Positions 34,393 to 42,887 of a DNA stretch of 64,000 nucleotides are shown here, in pieces. This stretch comes from Rhodobacteraceae bacterium (ex Bugula neritina AB1). GTDB lineage: Bacteria; Pseudomonadota; Alphaproteobacteria; Rhodobacterales; Rhodobacteraceae. Both the position numbers and the translations under genes were made by a program. Numbering within the stretch: the first letter of the stretch is position 1; every line of letters starts with the position of its first letter. The stretch is taken from contig MDLF01000096.1 of NCBI GenBank assembly GCA_001730095.1, forward strand, positions 199,682-263,681, given 5' to 3'. The notes under the pieces were generated by a model. It saw only the letters and a program-made list of their open reading frames with translations. It was not told the DNA's origin and searched no databases.

Positions 34393-35865
34393 TCAGACCG
34401 ACATGCAGATGTATTTCATCTCCAGATAGTCTTCGATGCCGTGATGGCTGCCTTCGCGGCCCAGGCCGGACTGTTTGACGCCGCCAAACGGGGCCACTTC
34501 GGTGGAGATGATGCCAGTGTTCACCCCGACAATCCCGTATTCCAGCGCCTCGGCGACCTTGTACACGCGGCTCAGATCCTTGGCATAGAAATAGGATGCC
34601 AGGCCAAAGATAGTGTCATTGGCCAGCGCGATCACCTCGTCCTCGTCTTCGAATTTGAACAGCGGAGCGAGCGGGCCAAAGGTTTCGTCGGTGGCAAAAG
34701 CCATGTCCTGGGTGGCGCCGGTGACAATGGTCGGCTCAAAGAAAGTGCCGCCCAGTTCCGACGGGTTGCCGCCCAGAATGACTTCTGCGCCCTTGGCTTT
34801 GGCGTCGGCAATATGGTCCTGCACCTTGACCACGGCCTTGCTGTTGATCAGCGGGCCGAACTGGACGCCCTCCTCCAGCCCGTCGCCAACTTTCATGGCG
34901 GCAATGGCGGCCTTCAGTTTTTCGGCAAAGGCATCATAGACGCCGGCCTGCACATAGATCCGATTGGCGCAGACACAGGTCTGGCCGTTGTTGCGGAACT
35001 TGCACATGATGGCGCCCTCTACAGCGGCATCCAGATCGGCGTCGTCAAACACGATGAACGGCGCGTTGCCGCCCAGTTCCATCGAGCATTTCATCACGGT
35101 GTCCGCAGCCTGACGCATCAGGATGCGGCCAACCTCGGTCGAGCCGGTGAAGGTCAGCTTGCGCACAGCGTTGTTTTCGCAGAACTCCTTGCCGGTCTCC
35201 GAGGCATTGGACGAGGGCACGACGCTGAAGACGCCGGCCGGGATGCCTGCGCGGTCGGCCAGAACCGCCAGCGCGGTGGCCGACAGTGGTGTCAGTTCCG
35301 CAGGGCGGGCGACAAAGGCGCAGCCGGCTGCCAGCGCCGGGCCAGCCTTGCGGGTGATCATTGCGTTGGGGAAATTCCACGGCGTGATCGAGGCGGCAAC
35401 CCCAATGGGCTGCTTCAGCACGGTGATGCGTTTGTCGCGCTGGTGGCCGGGGATGGTTTCGCCGTAAATCCGTTTGGCTTCTTCGGCAAAGAATTCGATG
35501 AAAGAGGCGCCATAGCCGATCTCGCCGCGCGCTTCTGCCAATGGCTTGCCCATCTCGGCAGTCAGAATCACCGCCAGGTCTTCCTGGTTTGCCATCATCA
35601 GGTCGAACCATTTGCGCAGGACGACAGCGCGCTCCTTGCCGGTCCACTTGGCCCATTCCTTTTGCGCGGCTTCTGCCTGGGCGATGGCGCCGGCAACCTG
35701 GGCGCGGCTGATGTCGGCCACCTGGGCAATCACGTCGCCGCGCGCCGGATTGGTCACATCAAAGGTATCCTCGCCCTCGACAAACTGGCCGCCGATATAG
35801 CCGCGGGTTTCCAGCAGGCTGGGGTCCTTGAGCAGGGATTTCAGGTCAGTGGTTGCATCAAGCAT
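34393..35865 (-). CDS. gabD: NAD(P)-dependent succinate-semialdehyde dehydrogenase
   Basis: A 490-residue aldehyde dehydrogenase of the GabD type. Key parts are TPWNFPNAMITRKAGPALAAGC (cofactor site), FTGSTEVGRILM, MELGGNAPFIVFDDADLD with the general-base Glu, NNGQTCVCANRIYVQ with the nucleophilic Cys next to a second Cys, typical of redox-sensitive SSADHs, and C-terminal FGGVKQSGLGREGSHHGIEDYLEMKYIC. It would oxidise succinic semialdehyde from GABA and polyamine breakdown to succinate. The ATG at 35865 is taken; a longer frame upstream is not family-like. Confidence 0.9.
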   Translation of the reverse strand: MLDATTDLKSLLKDPSLLETRGYIGGQFVEGEDTFDVTNPARGDVIAQVADISRAQVAGAIAQAEAAQKEWAKWTGKERAVVLRKWFDLMMANQEDLAVILTAEMGKPLAEARGEIGYGASFIEFFAEEAKRIYGETIPGHQRDKRITVLKQPIGVAASITPWNFPNAMITRKAGPALAAGCAFVARPAELTPLSATALAVLADRAGIPAGVFSVVPSSNASETGKEFCENNAVRKLTFTGSTEVGRILMRQAADTVMKCSMELGGNAPFIVFDDADLDAAVEGAIMCKFRNNGQTCVCANRIYVQAGVYDAFAEKLKAAIAAMKVGDGLEEGVQFGPLINSKAVVKVQDHIADAKAKGAEVILGGNPSELGGTFFEPTIVTGATQDMAFATDETFGPLAPLFKFEDEDEVIALANDTIFGLASYFYAKDLSRVYKVAEALEYGIVGVNTGIISTEVAPFGGVKQSGLGREGSHHGIEDYLEMKYICMSV

Positions 35866-36045
35866 GGCGGGCCTCCGGGGTGTTTTGTTGTGGAATGCAA
35901 AGCAGCTGTGCCTAGATATGTCCAGAAAGATTGATGAGTCCAGGATTTGATCAAATCTATAGCGGGAATTTGACCCAAGCAATTTGACATGCGCTGTGCC
36001 AGACTGTCAGGTGTCAGCCAACAATAAGAACAGGGGAGATTGGGC

Positions 36046-36831
36046 ATGGAATTGGACGATGCCTATGCCAACGGGGCCTATATAGAAAACGCAGATGCCT
36101 TTCCGCCGCGCTGGGCAGCATCGGCAGAGGATTTCCGCAATAGCCTGCATGAACGCGCCCGGCTGGATATCCCATACGGCACCGGTGCCCGGCAGGCCTT
36201 TGATCTGTTCCTGCCCGAGGGCACGCCCAAGGGGGTGCTTATCTTTGTGCATGGCGGCTATTGGCAGGCCTTCGACAAAAGCTCCTGGTCGCATCTGGCG
36301 CGCGGTGCGATTACCCATGGCTGGGCAGTGGCGATGCCCTCCTATGACCTTTGCCCCGACGTCCGGATTGCAGAAATCACCCGTCAGATCGCTGCGGCAG
36401 TAGGACAGATTGCGGCTGAGGTGGACGGTCCGATTGCCCTGGCAGGCCATTCGGCAGGCGGCCATCTGGTGGCCCGGATGCTGGACAAAAGCTTGCTGCC
36501 CGCTGCGGTGGGTGAGCGGATCAAGATGGTGCTCCCGATTTCGCCGCTGGCCGATCTTTTGCCGTTGCTAAGGACGTCGATGAACCAGAAGTTCAAGATG
36601 GATTCGGCCGCCGCCGTGGCGGAAAGCCCGGTGGAAATGCGGGACCGTTACCCGGCCGAAGTCACCGTCTGGGTCGGCGGCGAGGAGCGTCCCGCGTTTC
36701 TGGATCAGGCGGTCTGGCTGGCGGAGGCTTGGGACGCGGATCATGTCATTGCCTTTGGCAGGCATCATTTCAATGTGATTGACGCGCTGGCCGACCCTGA
36801 CAGCGATCTGGTTGCGCTGATCGTGAACTGA
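36046..36831 (+). CDS. Alpha/beta hydrolase, kynurenine formamidase-like
   Basis: A 261-residue hydrolase. The oxyanion-hole motif HGGYW (about residues 71-75), nucleophile elbow GHSAGG (about 142-147) and a late GRHHFNVIDAL with the catalytic His give the esterase/lipase pattern with HGGxW seen in arylformamidases. It may hydrolyse N-formylkynurenine or a small ester or amide. AGGGGAG at 36032-36038 supports the ATG at 36046. It is divergent from gabD and 194 bases ahead of creatinase, so a shared catabolic role is possible but unproven. Confidence 0.7.
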   Translation: MELDDAYANGAYIENADAFPPRWAASAEDFRNSLHERARLDIPYGTGARQAFDLFLPEGTPKGVLIFVHGGYWQAFDKSSWSHLARGAITHGWAVAMPSYDLCPDVRIAEITRQIAAAVGQIAAEVDGPIALAGHSAGGHLVARMLDKSLLPAAVGERIKMVLPISPLADLLPLLRTSMNQKFKMDSAAAVAESPVEMRDRYPAEVTVWVGGEERPAFLDQAVWLAEAWDADHVIAFGRHHFNVIDALADPDSDLVALIVN

Positions 36832-37025
36832 GACCAGGCAGAGACCGCAGCAGGCGTTTCGGGGTAAGTCCCCTGCCAAAACGGGCTTGCCAGAATCCCT
36901 GTTTGGCGCCATCTTCTGCCTCAGGGGCCAGGCGATGGCGTCGCCGCATGGAATACATGCCAGCCCCCACATTCCAAAACTGTCCTGAACGCCGGGACCT
37001 TTCTTGTAAGAAGGAAGGGTCTGAT

Positions 37026-38234
37026 ATGACTGCACGTCCTGAAATGTACCGTTTTCACAACGGTGAGAAAGCACCGCTGCAATTTGCGGTCTCTGAATAC
37101 GAGGCGCGGATCGCCGGTCTGCGCAAAATCATGGCTGAAAACGGGGTGAGCGCCGCTGTCTTCACCTCGATGCACAACATCTCCTACTACTCGGGCTTCA
37201 CCTACTGCGCCTTTGGCCGCCCCTACGGCATGGTGGTGACAGCAACCGAGGCTGTGACCATCTCGGCCGGTATCGACGCAGGCCAGCCCTGGCGCCGATC
37301 GTTCTGCGACAACATCACCTATACCGACTGGCAGCGCGACAATTTCTGGCGTGCAATCAAGTCGGTCTCCGGCGAAGGCACGGTGGTTGGCTATGAAAGC
37401 GACCACCTGACCCTGCTGCAAAAAGCCAAGCTGGACGGTTTTCTGAAACCGTCGCAGCTGGTGGATCTTTATGAGCCGACCATGCGCCAGCGGATGGGCA
37501 AATCCGCCGCAGAGCTGGAGATGATCCGCGCCGGTGCGGCTGTCGCAGACGTGGGCGGCTTTGCAATCCGCGATGCGGTCAAGGAAGGCGCGCGCGAGAT
37601 CGACGTGGCGATGGCCGGCCGCGATGCGATGGAACTGGAAATCGCCAGGCGCTTTCCGGATGCCGAATACCGCGACACCTGGGTCTGGTTCCAGTCGGGG
37701 ATCAACACTGACGGTGCCCACAACCCGGTCACGGGCCGCCGCTTGCAGCGCGGCGATATCCTGTCGCTGAACACGTTTCCGATGATCTCTGGCTATTACA
37801 CCGCGCTGGAGCGGACAATGTTCGTCAAGGAAGTGGACGCCGAGTCCCTGCGCATCTGGGAGGCCAATGTGGCGGCTCATGAGCTGGGCATCTCATTGCT
37901 GAAACCGGACGCAAGCTGTGCGGAAATCACCCATCAGATCAACGCATTCTTTGAAGAGCGAGACCTGCTGCAGTACCGGACTTTCGGCTATGGTCATTCC
38001 TTTGGCGTGTTGTCGCATTACTATGGCCGCGAGGCGGGGCTGGAGCTGCGCGAGGATATCGATACAGTGCTGGAGCCGGGCATGGTGATCTCAATGGAGC
38101 CGATGCTGACCATCGCCGACGGCCAGCCCGGCGCCGGCGGCTACCGCGAGCATGACATCCTGATTATCCACGAAGACGGCAATGAAAACATCACCAAGTA
38201 TCCCTATGGGCCGGAGTTCAACGTCGTTGGATAA
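37026..38234 (+). CDS. Creatinase (creatine amidinohydrolase)
   Basis: A 402-residue pita-bread-fold protein that matches my memory of Pseudomonas creatinase over its full length: HNISYYSGFTYCAFGRPY, GQPWRRSFCDNITYTDWQRDNF, WVWFQSGINTDGAHNPVTGRR (with the catalytic His), QYRTFGYGHSFGVLSHYYGREAGLELREDIDTVLEPGMV and GAGGYREHDILI. It splits creatine into sarcosine and urea without a metal. AAGGAAGGG precedes the ATG at 37026. A short stem-loop (38240-38260) follows the stop. Confidence 0.92.
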   Translation: MTARPEMYRFHNGEKAPLQFAVSEYEARIAGLRKIMAENGVSAAVFTSMHNISYYSGFTYCAFGRPYGMVVTATEAVTISAGIDAGQPWRRSFCDNITYTDWQRDNFWRAIKSVSGEGTVVGYESDHLTLLQKAKLDGFLKPSQLVDLYEPTMRQRMGKSAAELEMIRAGAAVADVGGFAIRDAVKEGAREIDVAMAGRDAMELEIARRFPDAEYRDTWVWFQSGINTDGAHNPVTGRRLQRGDILSLNTFPMISGYYTALERTMFVKEVDAESLRIWEANVAAHELGISLLKPDASCAEITHQINAFFEERDLLQYRTFGYGHSFGVLSHYYGREAGLELREDIDTVLEPGMVISMEPMLTIADGQPGAGGYREHDILIIHEDGNENITKYPYGPEFNVVG

Positions 38235-38667
38235 GACGTGTCCCGAAGATGCTCCGGGACGACGTTCCGCCGCACGGGCGGCGGCCCTGCAGGCGGGCTG
38301 AACGTAAAAAACTCAGGGGGTGCCATGCTTGTGCCCCCTGTCCGCGTCGCCGGCCTTGCAGCTAGGCCCGCATCGCCGCCGATATCCAAAACGACGTCGC
38401 CCGGCTTTACCTTGGCCGGGATTGCCTTGGCATGGGCTTGGCTGCGTGCCGTGCCGGCCAGGATGGGAAAATGCCGGCGGGCTGTGGGGCAGTTTCCGCT
38501 CTGCAAGTCTTGCGCTTGCCGGACGTCCTGCCTGGCTGATCCCAGCAGGCGTTGCGCCGCGACGGGTCTTGGGGCATATGTTCCGCCACGGCGTGACCCG
38601 CCTGTTTGTTACCCTCTTGCTGAGAGCGCACAATCGCGCGCCCCGCGAGGAAGAAAGAGCCACCGCC
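38235..38667. other. Long intergenic region upstream of pssA
   Basis: About 430 GC-rich bases without a convincing gene. GTCCCG/CGGGAC (38240-38245/38255-38260) form a small hairpin after creatinase. Frames crossing the region on both strands are proline/arginine-rich shadows. A psd (phosphatidylserine decarboxylase) gene, often upstream of pssA, is absent here. The pssA promoter should lie at its right end. Confidence 0.45.
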
Positions 38668-39414
38668 ATGTATGATGCCCCAGAAAAGAAAAAATCAGAA
38701 TTTGCTCTGATTCAGCTGATGCCGAACCTGATGACGATCGGTGCGATCTGTGCGGGTCTGTCGGCGATCCGCTCTGCGGTTTACGGCAACTACATGCTGG
38801 CGGTGATGCTGATTCTGCTGGCGGCGGTGCTGGATGGGCTGGACGGGCGGCTGGCACGGGCGCTGCATAGCGAAAGCAAGATGGGCGCCGAGCTCGACTC
38901 GCTCGCCGATTTCCTGAACTTCGGGGTGGCGACGCCGATGGTGATCTATCTCTGGGCTTTGCAGGACGTGCATGGGGTAGGCTGGATCTCGGTTCTGGGT
39001 TTTTCGGTCTGCTGTGTGGTGCGGCTGGCGCGGTTCAATGTCAGCAGCAAGTCAGAGGAAGAGGGCCCAAATCTTCGCAAGGGATTCTTTGAGGGTATTC
39101 CTTCGCCGGCCGGGGCGCTGCTCGCACTGCTGCCGATGTTTGCTTCATTTGCCTATGGCAGCAGCGACCCGGTCCTGCATGAGCTGCTGATTTGTCTCAT
39201 TATGGTGCTGGTGGGGCTGGCAATGATCAGCCATATCCCGACTTGGTCGCCGAAAGCGGTTAAAATTTCCCGCGAGAATGTTAAGTATCTTCTTGTGGGC
39301 TTTGCTTTCATGGCGGCGGCGCTCTTGACCTATGCATGGACTGTGCTGGTCGCGCTTTGCCTCGGCTACGTTGCTATGGTGATTTGGGGGCTGGTTTCAA
39401 AGCCAAAAGACTAG
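38668..39414 (+). CDS. pssA: CDP-diacylglycerol-serine O-phosphatidyltransferase
   Basis: A 248-residue membrane enzyme that makes phosphatidylserine from CDP-diacylglycerol and serine. The CDP-alcohol phosphotransferase signature appears as DGRLARALHSESKMGAELDSLADF (DG..AR........G...D...D) at about residues 55-77. About seven membrane helices follow the pattern of type II PssA. The ATG at 38668 has a GAGGAAGAAAG site upstream; the longer frame is rejected as basic and proline-rich. It lies 25 bases before pmtA, so both act on the PE/PC branch of phospholipid synthesis. Confidence 0.9.
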   Translation: MYDAPEKKKSEFALIQLMPNLMTIGAICAGLSAIRSAVYGNYMLAVMLILLAAVLDGLDGRLARALHSESKMGAELDSLADFLNFGVATPMVIYLWALQDVHGVGWISVLGFSVCCVVRLARFNVSSKSEEEGPNLRKGFFEGIPSPAGALLALLPMFASFAYGSSDPVLHELLICLIMVLVGLAMISHIPTWSPKAVKISRENVKYLLVGFAFMAAALLTYAWTVLVALCLGYVAMVIWGLVSKPKD

Positions 39415-39439
39415 CCCAAGACGTCCGGGGAGGGACGAA

Positions 39440-40063
39440 TTGGATATCAAGGCAGTTGAAGAATCTTATGCGCGCTGGGCGCCGGTTTATGACAAGACAT
39501 TTGGCGCAGTGACGCGCTCTGGCCGCCGTCGAGCGGTTCGCTTTATTAACTCCAGGCAAGGCAGTGTGCTGGAAGTCGGTGTCGGCACCGGGCTGTCCTT
39601 GCAGCATTACGCACCGCATCTGCAGGTGACCGGCATCGATTTCAGCCACGACATGCTGAAAAAGGCCGCGGCCAAGGTGCAGGAACTGGATCTGGCCCAG
39701 GTGGAGACGCTGCGGCAGATGGATGCCCGGCAGCTGGATTTCCCGGACAATTCCTTTGATACGGTTGCAGCGATGCATGTGCTGTCGGTGGTGCCGGATC
39801 CGGAAAAGGTGATGCATGAGATCGCGCGGGTTCTGAAACCAGGCGGCAAGGTGGTGATCACCAATCACTTCAAGAGCGGCAAAGGGGTGCGGGCTTCCCT
39901 GGAGAAGCTCTCGGCGCCCTTGGCCAATGTGATCGGGTGGCACTCTGATTTTGCACTGGAGACGGTGCTGCAGGAGGACCGGCTGCAGGTGGAGCAGCAG
40001 GAAAGCCTGCCGCCCTTTGGCATGATGACTTTCCTGGTGCTGGGCAAGCAGCAGACCATGTGA
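39440..40063 (+). CDS. pmtA: Phosphatidylethanolamine N-methyltransferase-like SAM enzyme
   Basis: A 207-residue class I methyltransferase with SAM motif VLEVGVGTGLSLQHY (about 43-57), GIDFSHDMLKKA and DNSFDTVAAMHVLSVVPDPEKVMHEIARVLKPGGKVV. N-terminal SYARWAPVYDKTFG is characteristic of Rhodobacter-type PmtA, which converts phosphatidylethanolamine to phosphatidylcholine. The TTG at 39440 is used because GGGGAGGG lies just upstream and no ATG fits. Co-transcribed with pssA; a strong terminator follows. Confidence 0.82.
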   Translation: MDIKAVEESYARWAPVYDKTFGAVTRSGRRRAVRFINSRQGSVLEVGVGTGLSLQHYAPHLQVTGIDFSHDMLKKAAAKVQELDLAQVETLRQMDARQLDFPDNSFDTVAAMHVLSVVPDPEKVMHEIARVLKPGGKVVITNHFKSGKGVRASLEKLSAPLANVIGWHSDFALETVLQEDRLQVEQQESLPPFGMMTFLVLGKQQTM

Positions 40064-40084
40064 AACAGCCTGTTTCCGCGATGC

Positions 40085-40116
40085 AGCCCCGGGGGAACTT
40101 TCCGGGGCTTTTCTTT
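40085..40116 (+). terminator. Rho-independent terminator after pmtA
   Basis: AGCCCCGG (40085-40092) pairs with CCGGGGCT (40102-40109), followed by TTTCTTTG. Confidence 0.85.
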
Positions 40117-40172
40117 GTGAGGCCTGTCTGCAACAGTGCATCTGAAACAGGTGGAATTGCACCACCTCAGGG

Positions 40173-40193
40173 GATGTAAATCGAATTTACATC
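40173..40193. promoter_or_regulatory. Perfect palindrome upstream of the 40-48 kb cluster
   Basis: GATGTAAAT (40173-40181) and ATTTACATC (40185-40193) are perfect 9-base arms around CGA, 44 bases before the first start codon of the cluster. A symmetrical AT-rich site in this position is a likely operator for a dimeric regulator. No regulator gene is adjacent. Confidence 0.55.
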
Positions 40194-40236
40194 TCCATAT
40201 CAGGATCAGATATTTGACAGGGAAGGAGCGGATGCG

Positions 40237-41319
40237 ATGAGTGTGTCCCAATTTGAAAAGATGGTGTCGGAAAGCCAGGACAAGGTCCGGGAGTCGCAGT
40301 CCAAGATTGAGGCGCTGACCTCGCGCATCGAAGCTGCGCGCAGCAAGATCGAGGCGGGCGAGGATGCCAGCATCGACATCGAAAACGCCACGCTGGACGA
40401 TGTGCACGCGCATACCGACGTGATGAACGCCAACATCGCTGAGCTGATCATGGGGCTGGACGATGTGACGGCGGCGTTCTCGAAAGATTTCGACGAGATG
40501 CGGAGCAAGACCGGCTGGGAGAGCTTTGTCGGCTTCTTCTCCAAGGGCAAATCGGACTCGATGCGTCAGGAGCGGATGCGCACGGCCAGCATTGATGACA
40601 AGCTGCAGGATCTGATTGCCAAATCGGACGTGATCGTGAAGCTGCTAGAAGGCCAGTTGGCAACCCTGGAAGAACAGCGCGAGAAGGTGCAGGCAAACCT
40701 GGCGTCCACGTTGGATGACCGCGAATTCACGGTGCAGGAGCTGGAAGCGGTAAAGGCGGAAATCACCGCGCTGGACCCGCAGATCATCGAGCTGGAAAAC
40801 AAGATCTCAGTCGAGCAGGACGCCGCCGCACGTACCAAGCTGGAGACCGAGCTGGCGGATCTGAATGCGAAATACAACGCAATGGTGCAGGACGAGCAGG
40901 TGAAGCTGGCCAAGTCGCAGACATTGGAGCGCTACATCGAGAAGGGCAAGACCTGGGTCGACAGCTTGCAGAACCAGGCGGCGACGCAGATGGTGCTGAT
41001 CAACAAGCTGCAGACGGACACGGCGCAGCGGGTGGTGCTGTATGACGCGCTGACCAAATCGCTGAAGACCGCGCAGCAGCAGGATGTGGCGCATAGGATC
41101 AACGAGATCGGCGTGCAGACCGACAAGGAAGCTCAGACCGCAATGGCGGCGATCGGCACCGCGACCAACCAGAAGATGGCCGATATGCTGGAAAGCCATG
41201 AGGACAACATGGTGTTTGCCCGCGACGTGCTGGAGAAAAAGGCCAAGGCGGATGAACGCTTTGCCCGCCGGTTTGCGGCGATTGTCGAGAAACACGACAA
41301 GAACCTGTATGGGGGGTGA
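40237..41319 (+). CDS. Coiled-coil protein of unknown function, first gene of the cluster
   Basis: A 360-residue, almost wholly helical protein rich in Glu, Lys, Gln, Asp and Ala, without Cys, signal peptide or membrane segment. Heptad-like stretches lie at about 5-45, 130-250 and 295-345, split by a Gly/Phe-rich break (KTGWESFVGFFSKGKSD, about 89-105). The C-terminal half (ERYIEKGKTWVDSLQNQAATQMVLINKLQ, ADERFARRFAAIVEKHD) has a layout that recalls TelA-type proteins, but I cannot claim homology. The start follows AAGGAGCGG. The stop overlaps the next start by a base pair group (GTGA). It could be a filament or scaffold acted on by the AAA+ ATPase downstream. Confidence 0.65.
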   Translation: MSVSQFEKMVSESQDKVRESQSKIEALTSRIEAARSKIEAGEDASIDIENATLDDVHAHTDVMNANIAELIMGLDDVTAAFSKDFDEMRSKTGWESFVGFFSKGKSDSMRQERMRTASIDDKLQDLIAKSDVIVKLLEGQLATLEEQREKVQANLASTLDDREFTVQELEAVKAEITALDPQIIELENKISVEQDAAARTKLETELADLNAKYNAMVQDEQVKLAKSQTLERYIEKGKTWVDSLQNQAATQMVLINKLQTDTAQRVVLYDALTKSLKTAQQQDVAHRINEIGVQTDKEAQTAMAAIGTATNQKMADMLESHEDNMVFARDVLEKKAKADERFARRFAAIVEKHDKNLYGG

Positions 41320-41516
41320 GTGTGGATTGGCTGGAGTTTCTGAATGTCCCCAGCCCGCCAAACTGGTTCTGGTGGAGCGTGTTGGCAGCCATTTTCGGAG
41401 CTTTAGCCGCTCTATACTACGCCGTTGACGGCCCTTTTGCAGGCTGGGTTTTAGCAGCAGTGGCTGGAACATTTGCAGTCTTTGCCTGGGATCTTTCTAA
41501 GGCGTGCGATGATTAG
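41316..41516 (+). CDS. Small two-TM membrane protein
   Basis: A 66-residue protein starting with GTG at 41316, which overlaps the stop of the coiled-coil gene. Two hydrophobic helices (about 17-34 and 40-58) are joined by a short YYAVDGPF turn, so N- and C-termini are on the same side. The N-terminus has SVDWLEFLNVPSPPNWFWW, an aromatic/proline interface helix. Unrecognised; perhaps a membrane anchor for the soluble partners encoded around it. Confidence 0.6.
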   Translation: MSVDWLEFLNVPSPPNWFWWSVLAAIFGALAALYYAVDGPFAGWVLAAVAGTFAVFAWDLSKACDD

Positions 41517-41573
41517 ACATTCCGGGTCACAGAGTATTGGAATTGAGATGTTCAGGAAACTCAACATAGGATT

Positions 41574-41627
41574 GCGCCCGGCCCGAGGGTGGGCGTTCGC
41601 GCCCGCCCTGGGGGGCGGGTCGGGCGC
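41574..41627 (+). repeat. Long nested hairpin with TTCG loop inside the operon
   Basis: Outer arms GCGCCCGGCCCG (41574-41585) and CGGGTCGGGCGC (41616-41627) and inner arms AGGGTGGGCG (41586-41595) and CGCCCGCCCT (41600-41609) stack into about 22 base pairs with two G-T pairs, a TTCG loop and a six-G bulge. There is no U-tract, so it is an RNA-structure or repeat element rather than a normal terminator. It lies in the 144-base gap before the next gene. Confidence 0.65.
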
Positions 41628-41660
41628 GATCCGGACTGCTGCGCACTCCGGAGGTTTGGC

Positions 41661-42782
41661 ATGACCGATCCTGCCAAAGATCACGCTGGCCTCAGCGATA
41701 CCTTCGCCTCGCGCCGGTATTTCAAAAAGTTCGACACCATCATCCGGCATCTGACCCGGGTGGCGGCGGCGATGCAGGCGGAGGGGCGGCTCAGTAAATC
41801 TGATGTGAAGGTATTGACCGCCTATCTGATGCGGCTGAACTTCACCTTCCGCGCGCTCTCGATGAAGTACCTGATGGCAGGGCGCGACACGGGCCGCTTC
41901 TTCGGTAGCCTGGCGATGGACAAGCGTGACAGCGGCTTCCCGGTGGCAGCAGAGCTGATGACCATGGCCAACGACGCCCAGCAGGCGGAGCGGCACCTGG
42001 CCAATATGGCCAGCGAAGAACAGCTGAAGGACGACATGGTGCGCACCATCATCTCGGACCGGGCGGTGCCGTCAAAGCTGCAATTCGCGCTGTCACAACG
42101 GCTTTATTATCAGGAACTCTTGAAGGGGCAGCTGTTCTGGACCCAGAATGACCCGGTCTGCGAGTGGTTAAAGAACATCGGCGAGCGGCGACGGCGGTTT
42201 CTGCTGCATTGGGCGGCCTATGACAGCCAGGTGAACCTGCCAGTGATCTACTTGATGGAACTGGAGGACAGCGGCAAGGTGGCGCTGCCCAAGGATGAAC
42301 GCCGCTGGCCTGAGGTGCAGGCGCATCTGATGGCGCAGGCCTTGGCCGGGCTGAAGTTGGTGACCATCGCCAAGGGGTTTGACGAGGATTTCGACGACCT
42401 TCACCCCAAAAGCCTGCGGCGGTACCACGTGGGGCCGATGTATTCTTCGGCTTACACGGAACAGTCCGGCCCATTGCACCGGGTGCTGGAAGAGGCCGAG
42501 GCGCCCGCCGGTCAGGACTGGGCCTTGGCCTGGACGCTGGAAGAGCTGGAAAGCGAAAACGTGCGCGAGGAGCGCGCTGGCTGGTTCGGCACCGTGGAGC
42601 GCGAGATTTTTGCGCTCGACCCCTTTGGCGGCCGCGGCGCGGATACCGGGGCAACCCGCACCCAGCGCGCCATCATCCTGCCGCAGCGTCCGTTTCAGGT
42701 GCTGGCCGAGCTGAACCCGCCGGGGTTCGGCGATGTGCAGAAGTTTGTGGTGAGCGAAGCGGGGCAGGTGCTGCGGTATTGA
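41661..42782 (+). CDS. Helical protein of unknown function in the AAA+ cluster
   Basis: A 373-residue soluble protein, mostly helical by composition, with GGAGG six bases before the ATG at 41661. Distinct segments are RRYFKKFDTIIRHLTRVAAAMQAEGRLSKSDVKVLTAYLMRLNF, a Trp-rich LFWTQNDPVCEWLKNIGERRRRFLLHWAAYDSQVNLPVIYLMELED, and a C-terminal RAIILPQRPFQVLAELNPPGFGD. No catalytic motif, membrane segment or signal peptide is seen. It is 105 bases upstream of the AAA+ ATPase gene. I do not recognise it; an ATPase adaptor or regulatory subunit is inference from position. Confidence 0.6.
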   Translation: MTDPAKDHAGLSDTFASRRYFKKFDTIIRHLTRVAAAMQAEGRLSKSDVKVLTAYLMRLNFTFRALSMKYLMAGRDTGRFFGSLAMDKRDSGFPVAAELMTMANDAQQAERHLANMASEEQLKDDMVRTIISDRAVPSKLQFALSQRLYYQELLKGQLFWTQNDPVCEWLKNIGERRRRFLLHWAAYDSQVNLPVIYLMELEDSGKVALPKDERRWPEVQAHLMAQALAGLKLVTIAKGFDEDFDDLHPKSLRRYHVGPMYSSAYTEQSGPLHRVLEEAEAPAGQDWALAWTLEELESENVREERAGWFGTVEREIFALDPFGGRGADTGATRTQRAIILPQRPFQVLAELNPPGFGDVQKFVVSEAGQVLRY

Positions 42783-42802
42783 CGCCTGTGCGTGTCGTGG
42801 GA

Positions 42803-42841
42803 GCGGGAGCCTCCGGCGGGGATATTTTTAGCCAGAAGAAG
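42803..42841 (+). repeat. Intergenic repeat, CCTCCGGCGGGGxTATTT type
   Basis: GGGAGCCTCCGGCGGGGATA followed by TTTTTAGCCAGAAGAAG. The same layout occurs in inverse orientation at 54184-54220 and in a shorter form at 28599 and 25931. Confidence 0.6.
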
Positions 42842-42887
42842 ACGCGGACCGGATTTGAGGTCGCAGGGGATGAATTGAGAGGGTGAG

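Noticed and set aside
38320-38667. N-terminal extension of pssA by 116 codons
   Set aside because: Pro/Arg-rich, unlike any PssA; the family start is at 38668 with a ribosome site.
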